In this document: in pieces, positions 53,661 through 61,061 of the stretch
Layout of the letters: each line of letters begins with the position of its first letter
How positions within the stretch are numbered: the first letter of the stretch is position 1
Origin: Halobacteriales archaeon QS_1_69_70
Lineage (GTDB): Archaea > Halobacteriota > Halobacteria > Halobacteriales > Haloarculaceae
Length of the DNA: 64,000 nucleotides
Assembly: GCA_003021005.1 (NCBI GenBank)
Contig: PXRI01000013.1
Span: 86,215-150,214, forward strand
Direction of reading: 5' to 3'
Program-made: the position numbers and the translations under genes
The notes under the pieces: model-generated
What the model was told of the DNA's origin: nothing
The model's database searches: none
What the model saw: only the letters and a program-made list of their open reading frames with translations

Positions 53661-54243
53661 GCAGCCACCGCAGCGCCAGGGTCGCGACCACGACCAGCCC
53701 GCCGAGTAGGAACGCGACCACGGGGTCCATCGTGGCCGCGGTTCCGGCGGTGTCCGCGACCTCCATGCTCCGCGTGGCCCCACCGTCGCCGGTGTTCGCG
53801 AACGACGGCAGTCCGTCCGTCAGCACCGCGAAGACCAGGGTCGCCAGCACGACGGTCGCCGCCAGCCCGAAGATGGCCGGGAGGCGGTCGCGGAGCCGGG
53901 CGCCGGCGTGGTCGTCGCCGGCGAACAGCACGACGGCCTCGCTTTTGAGTGCGTATATGGTGACCTCGGTGCCCTTCTCGGAGTAGCCGGTGCCGGCGGG
54001 TTCGAGGAGGCCGGCGTCTTCGAGGTTCTCGATGTGGTAGTGGACGTTCTGCAGCGACGTGCCCACCTCCCCGCGGATCTCGGCGGGCGTCCGTGGCTCC
54101 TCGTAGGTCGCGGCCAGGACCCGACGGGCGGTCTCGGAGCCGAGGGCATCGAAGGCGGCATCGGCGCCGTCGCCGTCGATGTCGAGTCCGCGTGGCTCGC
54201 CGGGCGACGGCGACACCTCCAGGCGGCTCGGTAGCAGACTCAT
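53623..54243 (-). CDS. Winged-helix regulator with C-terminal membrane helices
   Basis: A 206-residue protein. An N-terminal ArsR-like winged helix (DALGSETARRVLAATYEEPR, VGTSLQNVHYHIENLEDAGL, YSEKGTEVTIYALKSEAVVL) is followed by two transmembrane helices (about residues 115-137 and 173-195). This membrane-tethered HTH layout is common in haloarchaea. ATG 54243 is preferred over 54249. Its 3' end overlaps the 3' end of the DtxR pseudogene by 38 bases. Its signal and targets are unknown. Confidence 0.82.
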   Translation of the reverse strand: MSLLPSRLEVSPSPGEPRGLDIDGDGADAAFDALGSETARRVLAATYEEPRTPAEIRGEVGTSLQNVHYHIENLEDAGLLEPAGTGYSEKGTEVTIYALKSEAVVLFAGDDHAGARLRDRLPAIFGLAATVVLATLVFAVLTDGLPSFANTGDGGATRSMEVADTAGTAATMDPVVAFLLGGLVVVATLALRWLLRPQLRSLLPSR

Positions 54244-54299
54244 CACCACCGACTACCGGTGTTGGTACGATACCGCTTGTGGTCGGTGAAACGACGATT

Positions 54300-54512
54300 T
54301 CAGTCTTCGAGGGGGCGAATGCCGGCGACCGCGACCACGGATCGCACGGTCAGGACGACGACCAGCGTTCCGCCGGCGACCATCGTGGGTGCGGAGACGA
54401 GTCGGGCGGTGTCCGCGGAGACCACGAGCCGGGACAGCCCCATGAGCACGAAGCTGAACAGGACGAGTCCGAGGGCGAGCAGGGCGAGTTTCCCGAAGGT
54501 GGCGCGGCGCAT
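54300..54512 (-). CDS. Small two-helix membrane protein
   Basis: A 70-residue protein with two hydrophobic segments (LALLALGLVLFSFVLMGLSR and APTMVAGGTLVVVLTVRSVV) joined by a short polar loop. It lies upstream of the membrane-tethered regulator on the same strand, 56 bases away, so they may be cotranscribed. Family not recognised. Confidence 0.6.
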   Translation of the reverse strand: MRRATFGKLALLALGLVLFSFVLMGLSRLVVSADTARLVSAPTMVAGGTLVVVLTVRSVVAVAGIRPLED

Positions 54513-54557
54513 CAGGTGGTGGCGGGCGGGTCGAACGAGCGGGCGTGTCGGGCCGTC

Positions 54558-54812
54558 TCAGATGTAGCCCTGGTCGTCGAGGCCGTCCATGATGTCGTCG
54601 ACGAGGTCGTCGACGGAGTCGTAGGGGAACTCCTGTTCGCCGCCGGCCTTCGTGTTGAGTTCCATCGCGGTCATCGAGAAGTCGCCGGACTCGAACCTGG
54701 TGCCGGGGCCGTTCGGCAGGGCCGGCACGAGGTCCATCGGGCTGTTGACGGGGTAGTCGGCGCCTTCGAACGCCTCGGTGAACTGCTCGCGGAGGTCGTC
54801 TCTGTCTGCCAT
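54558..54812 (-). CDS. MTH865-family small protein
   Basis: An 84-residue acidic protein of the MTH865 family (MADRDDLREQFTEAFEGADY, VNSPMDLVPALPNGPGTRFE, GDFSMTAMELNTKAGGEQEF, and a helical C-terminus). The family is structurally known from methanogens as an EF-hand-like fold but has no assigned function. ATG 54812 is the family start. A tgtatgg element is about 20-26 bases upstream. It shares its upstream region with the iron-uptake operon promoter. Confidence 0.82.
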   Translation of the reverse strand: MADRDDLREQFTEAFEGADYPVNSPMDLVPALPNGPGTRFESGDFSMTAMELNTKAGGEQEFPYDSVDDLVDDIMDGLDDQGYI

Positions 54813-55080
54813 TGCATGCGTTGGTGAACCATACACCAAGTTGAATGTTGTGCTCGAGGACCGTGTCGGCTCGGAGTTCGATCGGCTCGCCGTCGCGAAA
54901 TCGTCGATCCGACCCAACCCGCGGAGCCGTCGGACTGCGAAGGGCGTGTCCGGCGGTACGGTCCTGTTCGCCAGTACCCCCGGATTCCCGTCCCGGCAGG
55001 GTGGCGCCACCGCGACAGCTCGCGACGGCACACTCGCCAGGTGCGACCCGCATCGGGGGACTCCGAAAGCACTATTGGTG
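54813..55080. other. Intergenic region between MTH865 gene and iron operon
   Basis: No gene is seen here. The only notable sites are the promoter of the MTH865-family gene on the left and the DtxR-type operator that begins at 55081. Confidence 0.45.
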
Positions 55081-55096
55081 TTTAGGACGGCCTAAA
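55081..55096 (+). promoter_or_regulatory. DtxR-type operator of the permease/ATPase operon
   Basis: TTTAGG-ACGG-CCTAAA is a perfect inverted repeat with six-base arms. It matches the half-site of DtxR/iron-repressor boxes (TTAGG...CCTAA). It ends five bases before an ATG at 55101, exactly the distance seen at the second operator (57457-57474 before ATG 57479). This points to the same repressor acting at the transcription start. Confidence 0.7.
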
Positions 55097-55100
55097 ACTC

Positions 55101-55217
55101 ATGACGACCGGTGACGGGGTTAACCGGCACTCGACCCGGTGCCGTGTGATTCCCTCCGCCACCACCGACGCGTCGATCTGCGCGTCACACGAGACCCTCC
55201 AGGAGGGGTCCCCGTAA
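55101..55217 (+). CDS. Possible leader peptide of the iron permease operon
   Basis: A 38-codon frame from ATG 55101 to TAA 55215-55217 starts five bases after the operator, where a leaderless transcript should begin. Its TAA stop overlaps codon 26 of the permease frame (GTA at 55214-55216). An AGGAGG sequence at 55201-55206 sits eight bases before that codon. It may be a translated leader coupled to the permease, or the original N-terminal part of the permease gene now out of frame. No homology recognised. Confidence 0.3.
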   Translation: MTTGDGVNRHSTRCRVIPSATTDASICASHETLQEGSP

Positions 55218-56338
55218 GCCGCGAATCCGCCCTCGGCGCGGCGTCCGGGGGGGCGACCGCTCGCGAGCGACGGTTCCGCTGGCTCGTCGACCCCAGACTC
55301 GTCACGACCGCCCTCGCAAGCGTCGCTGTCGTCGTCGCCGCCGGGCTCGTGCAGGTGAGCTTCGGCGCCTACTCGATGACGCTCGGCCAGGCGTGGGCGG
55401 CCGTTTTCGATCCTGACGTGATCTTCAACCGGCAGGCCTGGAACGCGTTTCTCCTCGGCGGGGAGCTGCCGGAGATGAGCCAGGAGAGCCTGATCGTCTG
55501 GAACATCCGCCTGCCGAGGGTGGTCGTCGGGGCCATCGTCGGGATGAACCTCGCCGTCTCCGGCGCCATCTTCCAGGCGGTCACGCGGAACGAGCTGGCG
55601 AGCCCGTTCATCCTCGGGGTCTCCTCCGGTGCGGGACTGATGATCCTGCTCGTCCTGGTCGTCTTCGGCGGACTGGCGGCCTTCCTCCCGCTCGTCGCCG
55701 CCGTCGGCGGCGCGGCCGCGTTCCTGATCGTCTACGCCATCGCGTGGAAGAACGGCACCTCCCCGATACGACTCGTCCTGGCGGGCGTGATCGTCGGGAC
55801 CGTCTTCGGCAGCGTCCAGACGGCGCTTTTCTTCTTCGCCGACGACATCGGCGTCGTCCAGTCGGCGATCGCGTGGACGACCGGCTCGCTTTCGGGGACC
55901 GACTGGGAGCAGGTGCGGATGGTGCTCCCGTGGTCGGCCGTCGCGATCCTCCTGGCGATCGCCGGTTCCCGGCAGAGTAACGTGATGTTGCTCGGCGAGC
56001 AGACCGCGAAGTCCCTCGGGATGTCAATCGAGAAGGTCCGCTTCGCGCTGTCGGGCGTCGCCGTACTGGCGGCGGCCGCGTCGATCGCCGTCGCGGGCAT
56101 CGTCGGCTTCGTCGGGCTGATCGTCCCGCACGTGGTGCGGAACCTGGTCGGCAGCGACTACAAGAAGGTGATCGTCGGCTGTCTGTTCGTCGGGCCCGCG
56201 CTCCTGGTCGGCGCGGACGTCGGCGCACGGCTCGCGCTCAACCCGGTCCAGGTCCCCGTCGGGGTCGTCACCGGACTGGTCGGCGGGCCGTACTTCCTGT
56301 ACCTCATGCGCAAGCAAAACAGCATGGGGGAGATCTGA
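55139..56338 (+). CDS. FecCD-family iron-siderophore ABC permease
   Basis: A protein of up to 399 residues with about nine or ten helices. The FecCD/BtuC-type segments are VWNIRLPRVVVGAIVGMNLA, GAIFQAVTRNELASPFILGV, ILGVSSGAG and the coupling-helix region ending GFVGLIVPHVVRNLVGSDYK with LVGADVGARL. It imports ferric siderophores together with the ATPase that follows one base later. The only in-frame start before homology is GTG 55139, but an AGGAGG eight bases before codon 26 (GTA) hints that translation once began at 55214. Start uncertain; function firm. Confidence 0.9.
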   Translation: MPCDSLRHHRRVDLRVTRDPPGGVPVSRESALGAASGGATARERRFRWLVDPRLVTTALASVAVVVAAGLVQVSFGAYSMTLGQAWAAVFDPDVIFNRQAWNAFLLGGELPEMSQESLIVWNIRLPRVVVGAIVGMNLAVSGAIFQAVTRNELASPFILGVSSGAGLMILLVLVVFGGLAAFLPLVAAVGGAAAFLIVYAIAWKNGTSPIRLVLAGVIVGTVFGSVQTALFFFADDIGVVQSAIAWTTGSLSGTDWEQVRMVLPWSAVAILLAIAGSRQSNVMLLGEQTAKSLGMSIEKVRFALSGVAVLAAAASIAVAGIVGFVGLIVPHVVRNLVGSDYKKVIVGCLFVGPALLVGADVGARLALNPVQVPVGVVTGLVGGPYFLYLMRKQNSMGEI

Positions 56339-56339
56339 G

Positions 56340-57278
56340 ATGGCCCGCAGGGCATCCGGAACACGGCCGCGGAACCGCACCGGGAATGCGGGCTCCGGGG
56401 AGTCGGGCGTCGGGCCGACCGGCACCGGGGCCGCAAGCGGGCTCCGGGGGGAGGATCTCGTGCTCCGGTACCCCTCGATGGAGGCGCCGGTCATCGATGG
56501 CGAGCGACTCGTCGCCACACCGGGGGCGGTCACCGCACTCGTCGGGCCGAACGGCTCCGGCAAGAGCACGCTGTTGAAGGGGCTCGCCAGGCAGCTCGCA
56601 CCCGAGGAGGGCTCGGTGCTCCTGGACGGGCGAGACGTCCACTCGATGGGAACGAAGGAGCTGGCTCGCAAGCTCGGGTTGCTCTCCCAGGAGAGCACCT
56701 CGCCGGACTCCATCACCGTCGAGGACCTCGTCTACCACGGCCGATACCCACACCGCGGCTTCTTCGAGACCCTCACCGAGGAGGACCGCCACGCGGTCGA
56801 CCGAGCGATCGAACTCGCCGGCTGTGGCCACCTCCGCGACCGCGAGGTCGGCAGTCTCAGCGGCGGGCAGAAACAGCTCGCGTGGGTGGCGATGGTCCTC
56901 GCCCAGGACACCGACGTGCTGCTCTTGGACGAGCCGACGACGTTCCTCGATCTCCACCACCAGCTGGAGGTGATGGACATCATCGGGGCCCTCCGGGACG
57001 AGAGTGATATCACCGTGGTCGTCGTCCTCCACGACGTCGAGCAGGCGGCCAGACTCGCCGACGAGATGGTCGCGCTCGAAGACGGCGACGTTCGGGCGCG
57101 CGGAACGCCCGAGGAGGTCGTCACCGAGGAACTGCTCGCGGACGTGTTCCGGATCGACGCCGAGGTCGAACGCACCGACCGCGGGCCCCGGATCACGCCG
57201 CTTCGCCCGCGCCACGGGGGAGGCGGCGATGCTGTAGAAGCCGACAGTCCCCCGACGGACGCCCCCCGGATCGAGTGA
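56340..57278 (+). CDS. Iron-siderophore ABC ATP-binding protein (FecE/FepC type)
   Basis: A 312-residue ATPase with Walker A VGPNGSGKSTLLKGLA, Q-loop LGLLSQESTSPDSITVEDLV, the FepC-type segment VYHGRYPHRGFFETLTEEDR, signature GSLSGGQKQLAWVAMVLAQ, Walker B VLLLDEPTTFLDLHHQ and switch His VVLHDVEQAARLADE. It has a 45-residue Gly/Arg/Ser-rich N-terminal extension before the ATPase fold (about residue 37) and a Gly/Pro-rich tail; both are probably unstructured. It starts one base after the permease stop. It energises import of the siderophore caught by the binding proteins downstream. Confidence 0.92.
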   Translation: MARRASGTRPRNRTGNAGSGESGVGPTGTGAASGLRGEDLVLRYPSMEAPVIDGERLVATPGAVTALVGPNGSGKSTLLKGLARQLAPEEGSVLLDGRDVHSMGTKELARKLGLLSQESTSPDSITVEDLVYHGRYPHRGFFETLTEEDRHAVDRAIELAGCGHLRDREVGSLSGGQKQLAWVAMVLAQDTDVLLLDEPTTFLDLHHQLEVMDIIGALRDESDITVVVVLHDVEQAARLADEMVALEDGDVRARGTPEEVVTEELLADVFRIDAEVERTDRGPRITPLRPRHGGGGDAVEADSPPTDAPRIE

Positions 57279-57448
57279 TGGTCGTCCAGGAGAGAAAGGT
57301 GATGAACGTCCAGTCGAGCCCGGTGATGGACGCCCGGTCGAGCCAGGTGATGGACGCCCGGGCAGGCCAGAAAGACGCACTCCCGAGGGGTTCGTCAGCC
57401 GGCGGACCGCGGCGACCAGTGAATCGGGCTAACCGTAAACCGAAGAGG
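57279..57448. repeat. Intergenic region with degenerate 24-base repeats
   Basis: Two near-identical copies of a unit with tcgagccnggtgatggacgcc occur between about 57312 and 57360, and a third, shorter one before and after. A 65-codon frame crosses the area but consists mostly of the repeats, so no gene is called. Confidence 0.45.
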
Positions 57449-57449
57449 C

Positions 57450-57455
57450 TTTATA
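57450..57455 (+). promoter_or_regulatory. TATA box of the binding-protein operon
   Basis: TTTATA at 57450-57455 is centred about 27 bases before ATG 57479, giving a leaderless transcript. The DtxR-type operator fills the space between this box and the start, an arrangement in which the bound repressor blocks initiation. Confidence 0.7.
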
Positions 57456-57456
57456 C

Positions 57457-57474
57457 TTTTAGGCTAGCCTAAAA
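57457..57474 (+). promoter_or_regulatory. DtxR-type operator of the binding-protein operon
   Basis: TTTTAGGCTAGCCTAAAA is a perfect 18-base palindrome. Its core TTAGGCTAGCCTAA matches the DtxR/IdeR iron-box consensus. It lies between the TATA box and the leaderless start, consistent with iron repression of the three binding proteins. Confidence 0.8.
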
Positions 57475-57478
57475 ACCC

Positions 57479-58687
57479 ATGTCGGACGACGACGTGGTCC
57501 ACGAACCATCGACCCGCAGAGGCGTCATCACGTACTGTAGTACCCTCGCTGTGGGTGGCGGACTCGCCGGCTGTCTCGACAACGGTTCGGGGGCCGATGT
57601 CGAAAACGCGGGCGACAGTGACGACACGGCGACAGCCGACACCGCCTACGAGGCCTGCATCGAGCCGGTCGGCTGTCGGACCTTCGACGCGGTGCCAGAT
57701 ACGTGGCTCGTCTACAACGGCGGGTGGGCGGACATGGCCTTCGCGCTCGGCCAGCGAGACGGCTTCCTGACGGCGGACAACATGATTCCGTCCTTTTTCT
57801 TCGAGCCGTTCGGACTCGACGTTCCGCCGGAGAGCGAACTCAGGCCGTTGAAGACAGAAAGCTGGGACAAGGAGACGTTCTACGACCTCGATCCCGACGT
57901 CATCCTCATGAGTCCCGAGTATATGCACGGAGTCGGGTTCGTCGACGGGTGGGAGAAGGCGGACACCGAAGAGATCGCCGAAAACGTCGCGCCCTTCTTC
58001 GGGAACAACATGCGGCGCCGGCGTGACTACCACGACCACACGCTCTATACCCTCTACGAGGGTCTCGAACGGCTTGCGGACCTGTTTCAGGAGCGCGAGC
58101 GCTACGAGGCGATGAAAGCGGTACACGACGAACTGCGGGCTGACATCTCCTCGCGGTTGCCACCGGAGAGTGAGCGTCCCCGCATCGGCCTGATAAACAG
58201 CGGCTCCGAGCCGAGCAAGGGGAGGTTCTATCTTCTGAATACGCAGGGCGAGGGATACGAGAACAAACCCTATCGCGATCTCGACGTGGCCAGCGCCTTC
58301 TCCGAGGAGATGGAAGGATGGGCCGATTACGAGACGATGCTCGACATCGATCCCGAGGTCATCATGGTTCACTGGGGGATCGGGACGACGGGTGACACGA
58401 ACAGCTTCTCTGCCCGGGCGTTCCGCGAACAGTACGTCACGCCGATGGAAAACGATCCGATCGGGAGCAAACTCACCGCAGTACAGAACGATGACGTCTA
58501 TCCGGGTCAGTACGGTGAGCAAGGACCACTCGTCAATCTCCTCCAGACCGAGATGGTCGCCCGACAGCTCTATCCGGAGGAGTTCGGCGCGTTCGATCCG
58601 GAATCATTCCCCGAGGTTCCAGGGGAAAACCAGCTGTTCGACCGCCAGCGGGTCGCCGACATCATCAACGGAGACTTCTACCCATGA
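57479..58687 (+). CDS. Iron-siderophore binding lipoprotein, copy 1
   Basis: A 402-residue Tat lipoprotein of the FepB/FhuD-like (class III solute-binding) family. The signal has STRRGVITYCSTLAVGG and lipobox LAGC, then a short acidic linker. Family segments: ACIEPVGCRTFDAVPDTWLV, the substrate region GGWADMAFALGQRDGFLTAD, VILMSPEYMHGVGF, the long backbone helix YTLYEGLERLADLFQERERY, VIMVHWGIGTTGDT, and the C-terminal FDRQRVADIINGDFYP. Unlike the two paralogues it has two Cys flanking EPVG. Its ATG is 4 bases after a DtxR operator. Its stop overlaps the next start (ATGA). Confidence 0.88.
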   Translation: MSDDDVVHEPSTRRGVITYCSTLAVGGGLAGCLDNGSGADVENAGDSDDTATADTAYEACIEPVGCRTFDAVPDTWLVYNGGWADMAFALGQRDGFLTADNMIPSFFFEPFGLDVPPESELRPLKTESWDKETFYDLDPDVILMSPEYMHGVGFVDGWEKADTEEIAENVAPFFGNNMRRRRDYHDHTLYTLYEGLERLADLFQERERYEAMKAVHDELRADISSRLPPESERPRIGLINSGSEPSKGRFYLLNTQGEGYENKPYRDLDVASAFSEEMEGWADYETMLDIDPEVIMVHWGIGTTGDTNSFSARAFREQYVTPMENDPIGSKLTAVQNDDVYPGQYGEQGPLVNLLQTEMVARQLYPEEFGAFDPESFPEVPGENQLFDRQRVADIINGDFYP

Positions 58688-59865
58688 GCGACGACGACAC
58701 CGCCACGATAGAGGCACCGACGCGGCGGGACACGATCAAGTTCGGCGGGGCGGTCGTCGGCGGGGGACTGCTCGCGGGGTGTATCGGCGACACCAGCGAT
58801 ACTACGGATTCCGGATCGACGCCCGAACAGCAGGACAACGAGACGCAGTCACAAACTGAAGAGAACCGTAGTTACTCCGTGTCGATGGAGCCAGTTGGCG
58901 AGGTAACCTTCGAAGAAGTACCTGAAACCTGGTTCCCCTTCACCGGCGATTACGCCGACATGGGCGTCGCACTCGGGCAGGCAGATGGGTTGCAGGCAGT
59001 GGGCATTCGTGAACGGTTTGCATCACATTTCTACGATGAACTTCCCGGCGTCTCGATCGACAAGGAGAGTCTCACACCCCTCTGGCAGGACGGTACCGAC
59101 AAGGAGGTTTTCTACGAACTCGACGCCGACGTCCACCTCATCGATCCGAACTTCATGATCAACCGGATCCAGTGGGAGCGAGACGATATCAACGAAATCG
59201 AGCGGAACATTGCGCCCTTCTTCGGGAACACGATCTTCTCAGGTAGCTACGAATGGCACGACTACAAGCAGTATACACTGTACGAGGCGCTCGAAAAGGC
59301 GGCCCAGGTGTTTCAAGAACGGGATCGCTACGAGGCGTACGTATCGCTCCATGCCGAGGTGCTCTCAGATGTCAAATCGCGGCTTCCCGACGGCCGACCA
59401 GAGATAGCGGTTCTGTTACCCCGGTCGGATCCGCCGGAGACGTTCCTCCCGTTCGTCATGGACTCCGGGACTAGCTTCAAGCAATGGTATGATCTGAACG
59501 TCGAGGATGCGCTCGCAAAGAGTGGCGTCAAGAACTTCCACGAAACACGCGGTGAAATCGACTACGAGACCCTCCTCGAGGTCGACCCTGAGGTGATCGT
59601 CATCCGCCACCAGGGCGAGTTGCCGAAAGACGAGTTTAACAGCGAGTTCGTCTCGCACATGAAAAACCACGACGTTGCAAGCGAACTCCAGGCGGTGGAA
59701 AACGACCGCGTACTCCGCGGCGGCGCTCCATATCAGGGCCCTATCGTGCACCTGTTCCAACTCGAACAGGCAGCGCAGGACCTTCATCCGGATATTTTCA
59801 CCGAAGACGAGTTCTTCGACCGACAGCACGTCGCCGCCATCGTAAACGGCGACTTCTACCCATGA
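58684..59865 (+). CDS. Iron-siderophore binding lipoprotein, copy 2
   Basis: A 393-residue paralogue of the proteins on both sides. Tat signal PTRRDTIKFGGAVVGGG and lipobox LAGC are followed by SVSMEPVGEVTFEEVPETWF, GDYADMGVALGQADGLQAVG, PFFGNTIFSGSYEWHDYKQY and the shared end FDRQHVAAIVNGDFYP. Its codon use is visibly less GC-rich than that of its neighbours, suggesting a different history. It overlaps the first copy by four bases and the third by four bases, so all three are cotranslated. Having three receptors for one permease suggests several siderophores are recognised. Confidence 0.88.
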   Translation: MSDDDTATIEAPTRRDTIKFGGAVVGGGLLAGCIGDTSDTTDSGSTPEQQDNETQSQTEENRSYSVSMEPVGEVTFEEVPETWFPFTGDYADMGVALGQADGLQAVGIRERFASHFYDELPGVSIDKESLTPLWQDGTDKEVFYELDADVHLIDPNFMINRIQWERDDINEIERNIAPFFGNTIFSGSYEWHDYKQYTLYEALEKAAQVFQERDRYEAYVSLHAEVLSDVKSRLPDGRPEIAVLLPRSDPPETFLPFVMDSGTSFKQWYDLNVEDALAKSGVKNFHETRGEIDYETLLEVDPEVIVIRHQGELPKDEFNSEFVSHMKNHDVASELQAVENDRVLRGGAPYQGPIVHLFQLEQAAQDLHPDIFTEDEFFDRQHVAAIVNGDFYP

Positions 59866-61058
59866 GCAACGACTCCACCGCGACAGCGGCACCGACGCGG
59901 CGAGACACCATCACGTACGGCGGGGCCGTCGTCGGCGGGGGGCTGGTCGCCGGCTGTACCGGCGAAGGTGAACCCGGCGACGTCTGGACTGCAACAGACG
60001 CGACCGGCGAGGAGACGGACACATCGGAGGACACGTCCTACTCTGTGAGTATGGAGCCGATGGGGGCCGTCGAGTTCGACGCCGTGCCGGAGCAGTGGCT
60101 GGCGATCTACAACACGTACGCCGACTTGGGGATCGCCCTCGGCCAGCGTGACGGGATGGTGGGGTTCGGGGAGCCGAACGACTTCCCGACACAGTTCTAC
60201 GACCAGCTTCCCGGAATCGACCTTTCCTTCGACGAGGTCGAGGCCCTGTACGCCGACGGGAGCCCCGACAAGGAGACGTACTACGAACTCGACGCCGACG
60301 CTCACCTCATCGATACCAACCACGTCGCCTGGATCGACGACGACTGGACCGCCGAGGATTTCGACGAGATCGCCGAGAACGTGGGCCCGATCGTCGGCAA
60401 CGCGATCCGGCGTCGCGGACAGGACTGGCACGACTACCGCTACTACGACCTGTACGAGGCCTTCGAGAAGATCGCTGAAGTGTTTCAGGAACCTGAACGG
60501 TACGCGGCGCTCGAAGCTGTTCACGACGACCTCATTTCGACGATCGAGACGGACCTTCCGCCCGAGGAGGACCGGGCGACGGTCGGGCTGCTGTCTATCA
60601 GTTCGGATTTCGAGAAGGGGTCATTCTGGGCGTACCCGATCATCGAGGGGAACGCCCACAAACAGTACCGCGATCTCGGGATGCGCGGGGCGTTCGACGA
60701 CGCGATGGAAGAGAGCTACGCGAAGTGGGATTACGAGCAGATCCTCGAAATCGACCCCGAAGCGCTCCTGTTCCAGTACGCGTTCACGAGCGCGTCGGCG
60801 GCCGAGTTCGATGACCGAATGGAGATGATGCAGAAGGATCCTGTCGGGCAGGAACTGACGGCCGTTCAGAACGGTCGGCTGTACCGCGGCGGCACGGAAC
60901 TCCAGGGCCCGATCATCAACCTCTTCCAGACCGAAATCGCGGCCAAACAGTTCTACCCCGACACGTTCGGGGAGTGGAGGGGACTGGGCGACACGCCGAC
61001 CGACGAACAGCTGTTCGACCGCCAGCGCGTCGCGGACATTATCAACGGCAATCACTGA
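59862..61058 (+). CDS. Iron-siderophore binding lipoprotein, copy 3
   Basis: A 398-residue third paralogue. Tat signal PTRRDTITYGGAVVGGG with lipobox VAGC leads to SVSMEPMGAVEFDAVPEQWL, NTYADLGIALGQRDGMVGFG, VGPIVGNAIRRRGQDWHDYR, QTEIAAKQFYPDTFGEWRGL and FDRQRVADIINGNH. Similarity to copy 2 is higher in the N-terminal domain signal and to copy 1 at the C-terminus, by eye. It ends the coupled trio; the flavoprotein begins four bases later, so it is part of the same operon. Confidence 0.88.
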   Translation: MSNDSTATAAPTRRDTITYGGAVVGGGLVAGCTGEGEPGDVWTATDATGEETDTSEDTSYSVSMEPMGAVEFDAVPEQWLAIYNTYADLGIALGQRDGMVGFGEPNDFPTQFYDQLPGIDLSFDEVEALYADGSPDKETYYELDADAHLIDTNHVAWIDDDWTAEDFDEIAENVGPIVGNAIRRRGQDWHDYRYYDLYEAFEKIAEVFQEPERYAALEAVHDDLISTIETDLPPEEDRATVGLLSISSDFEKGSFWAYPIIEGNAHKQYRDLGMRGAFDDAMEESYAKWDYEQILEIDPEALLFQYAFTSASAAEFDDRMEMMQKDPVGQELTAVQNGRLYRGGTELQGPIINLFQTEIAAKQFYPDTFGEWRGLGDTPTDEQLFDRQRVADIINGNH

Positions 61059-61061
61059 CAC

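Noticed and set aside
56304..57380. Minus-strand open frame encoding collagen-like Gly-Pro-Ser repeats
   Set aside because: The frame is antisense to the ABC ATPase gene and the repeats come from the 24-base DNA repeats at 57312-57360; no promoter or start context supports it.
57275..57472. A 65-residue protein between the ATPase and the binding-protein genes
   Set aside because: Two thirds of it is produced by repeats, it starts within the end of the ATPase gene and it runs through the TATA box and operator.
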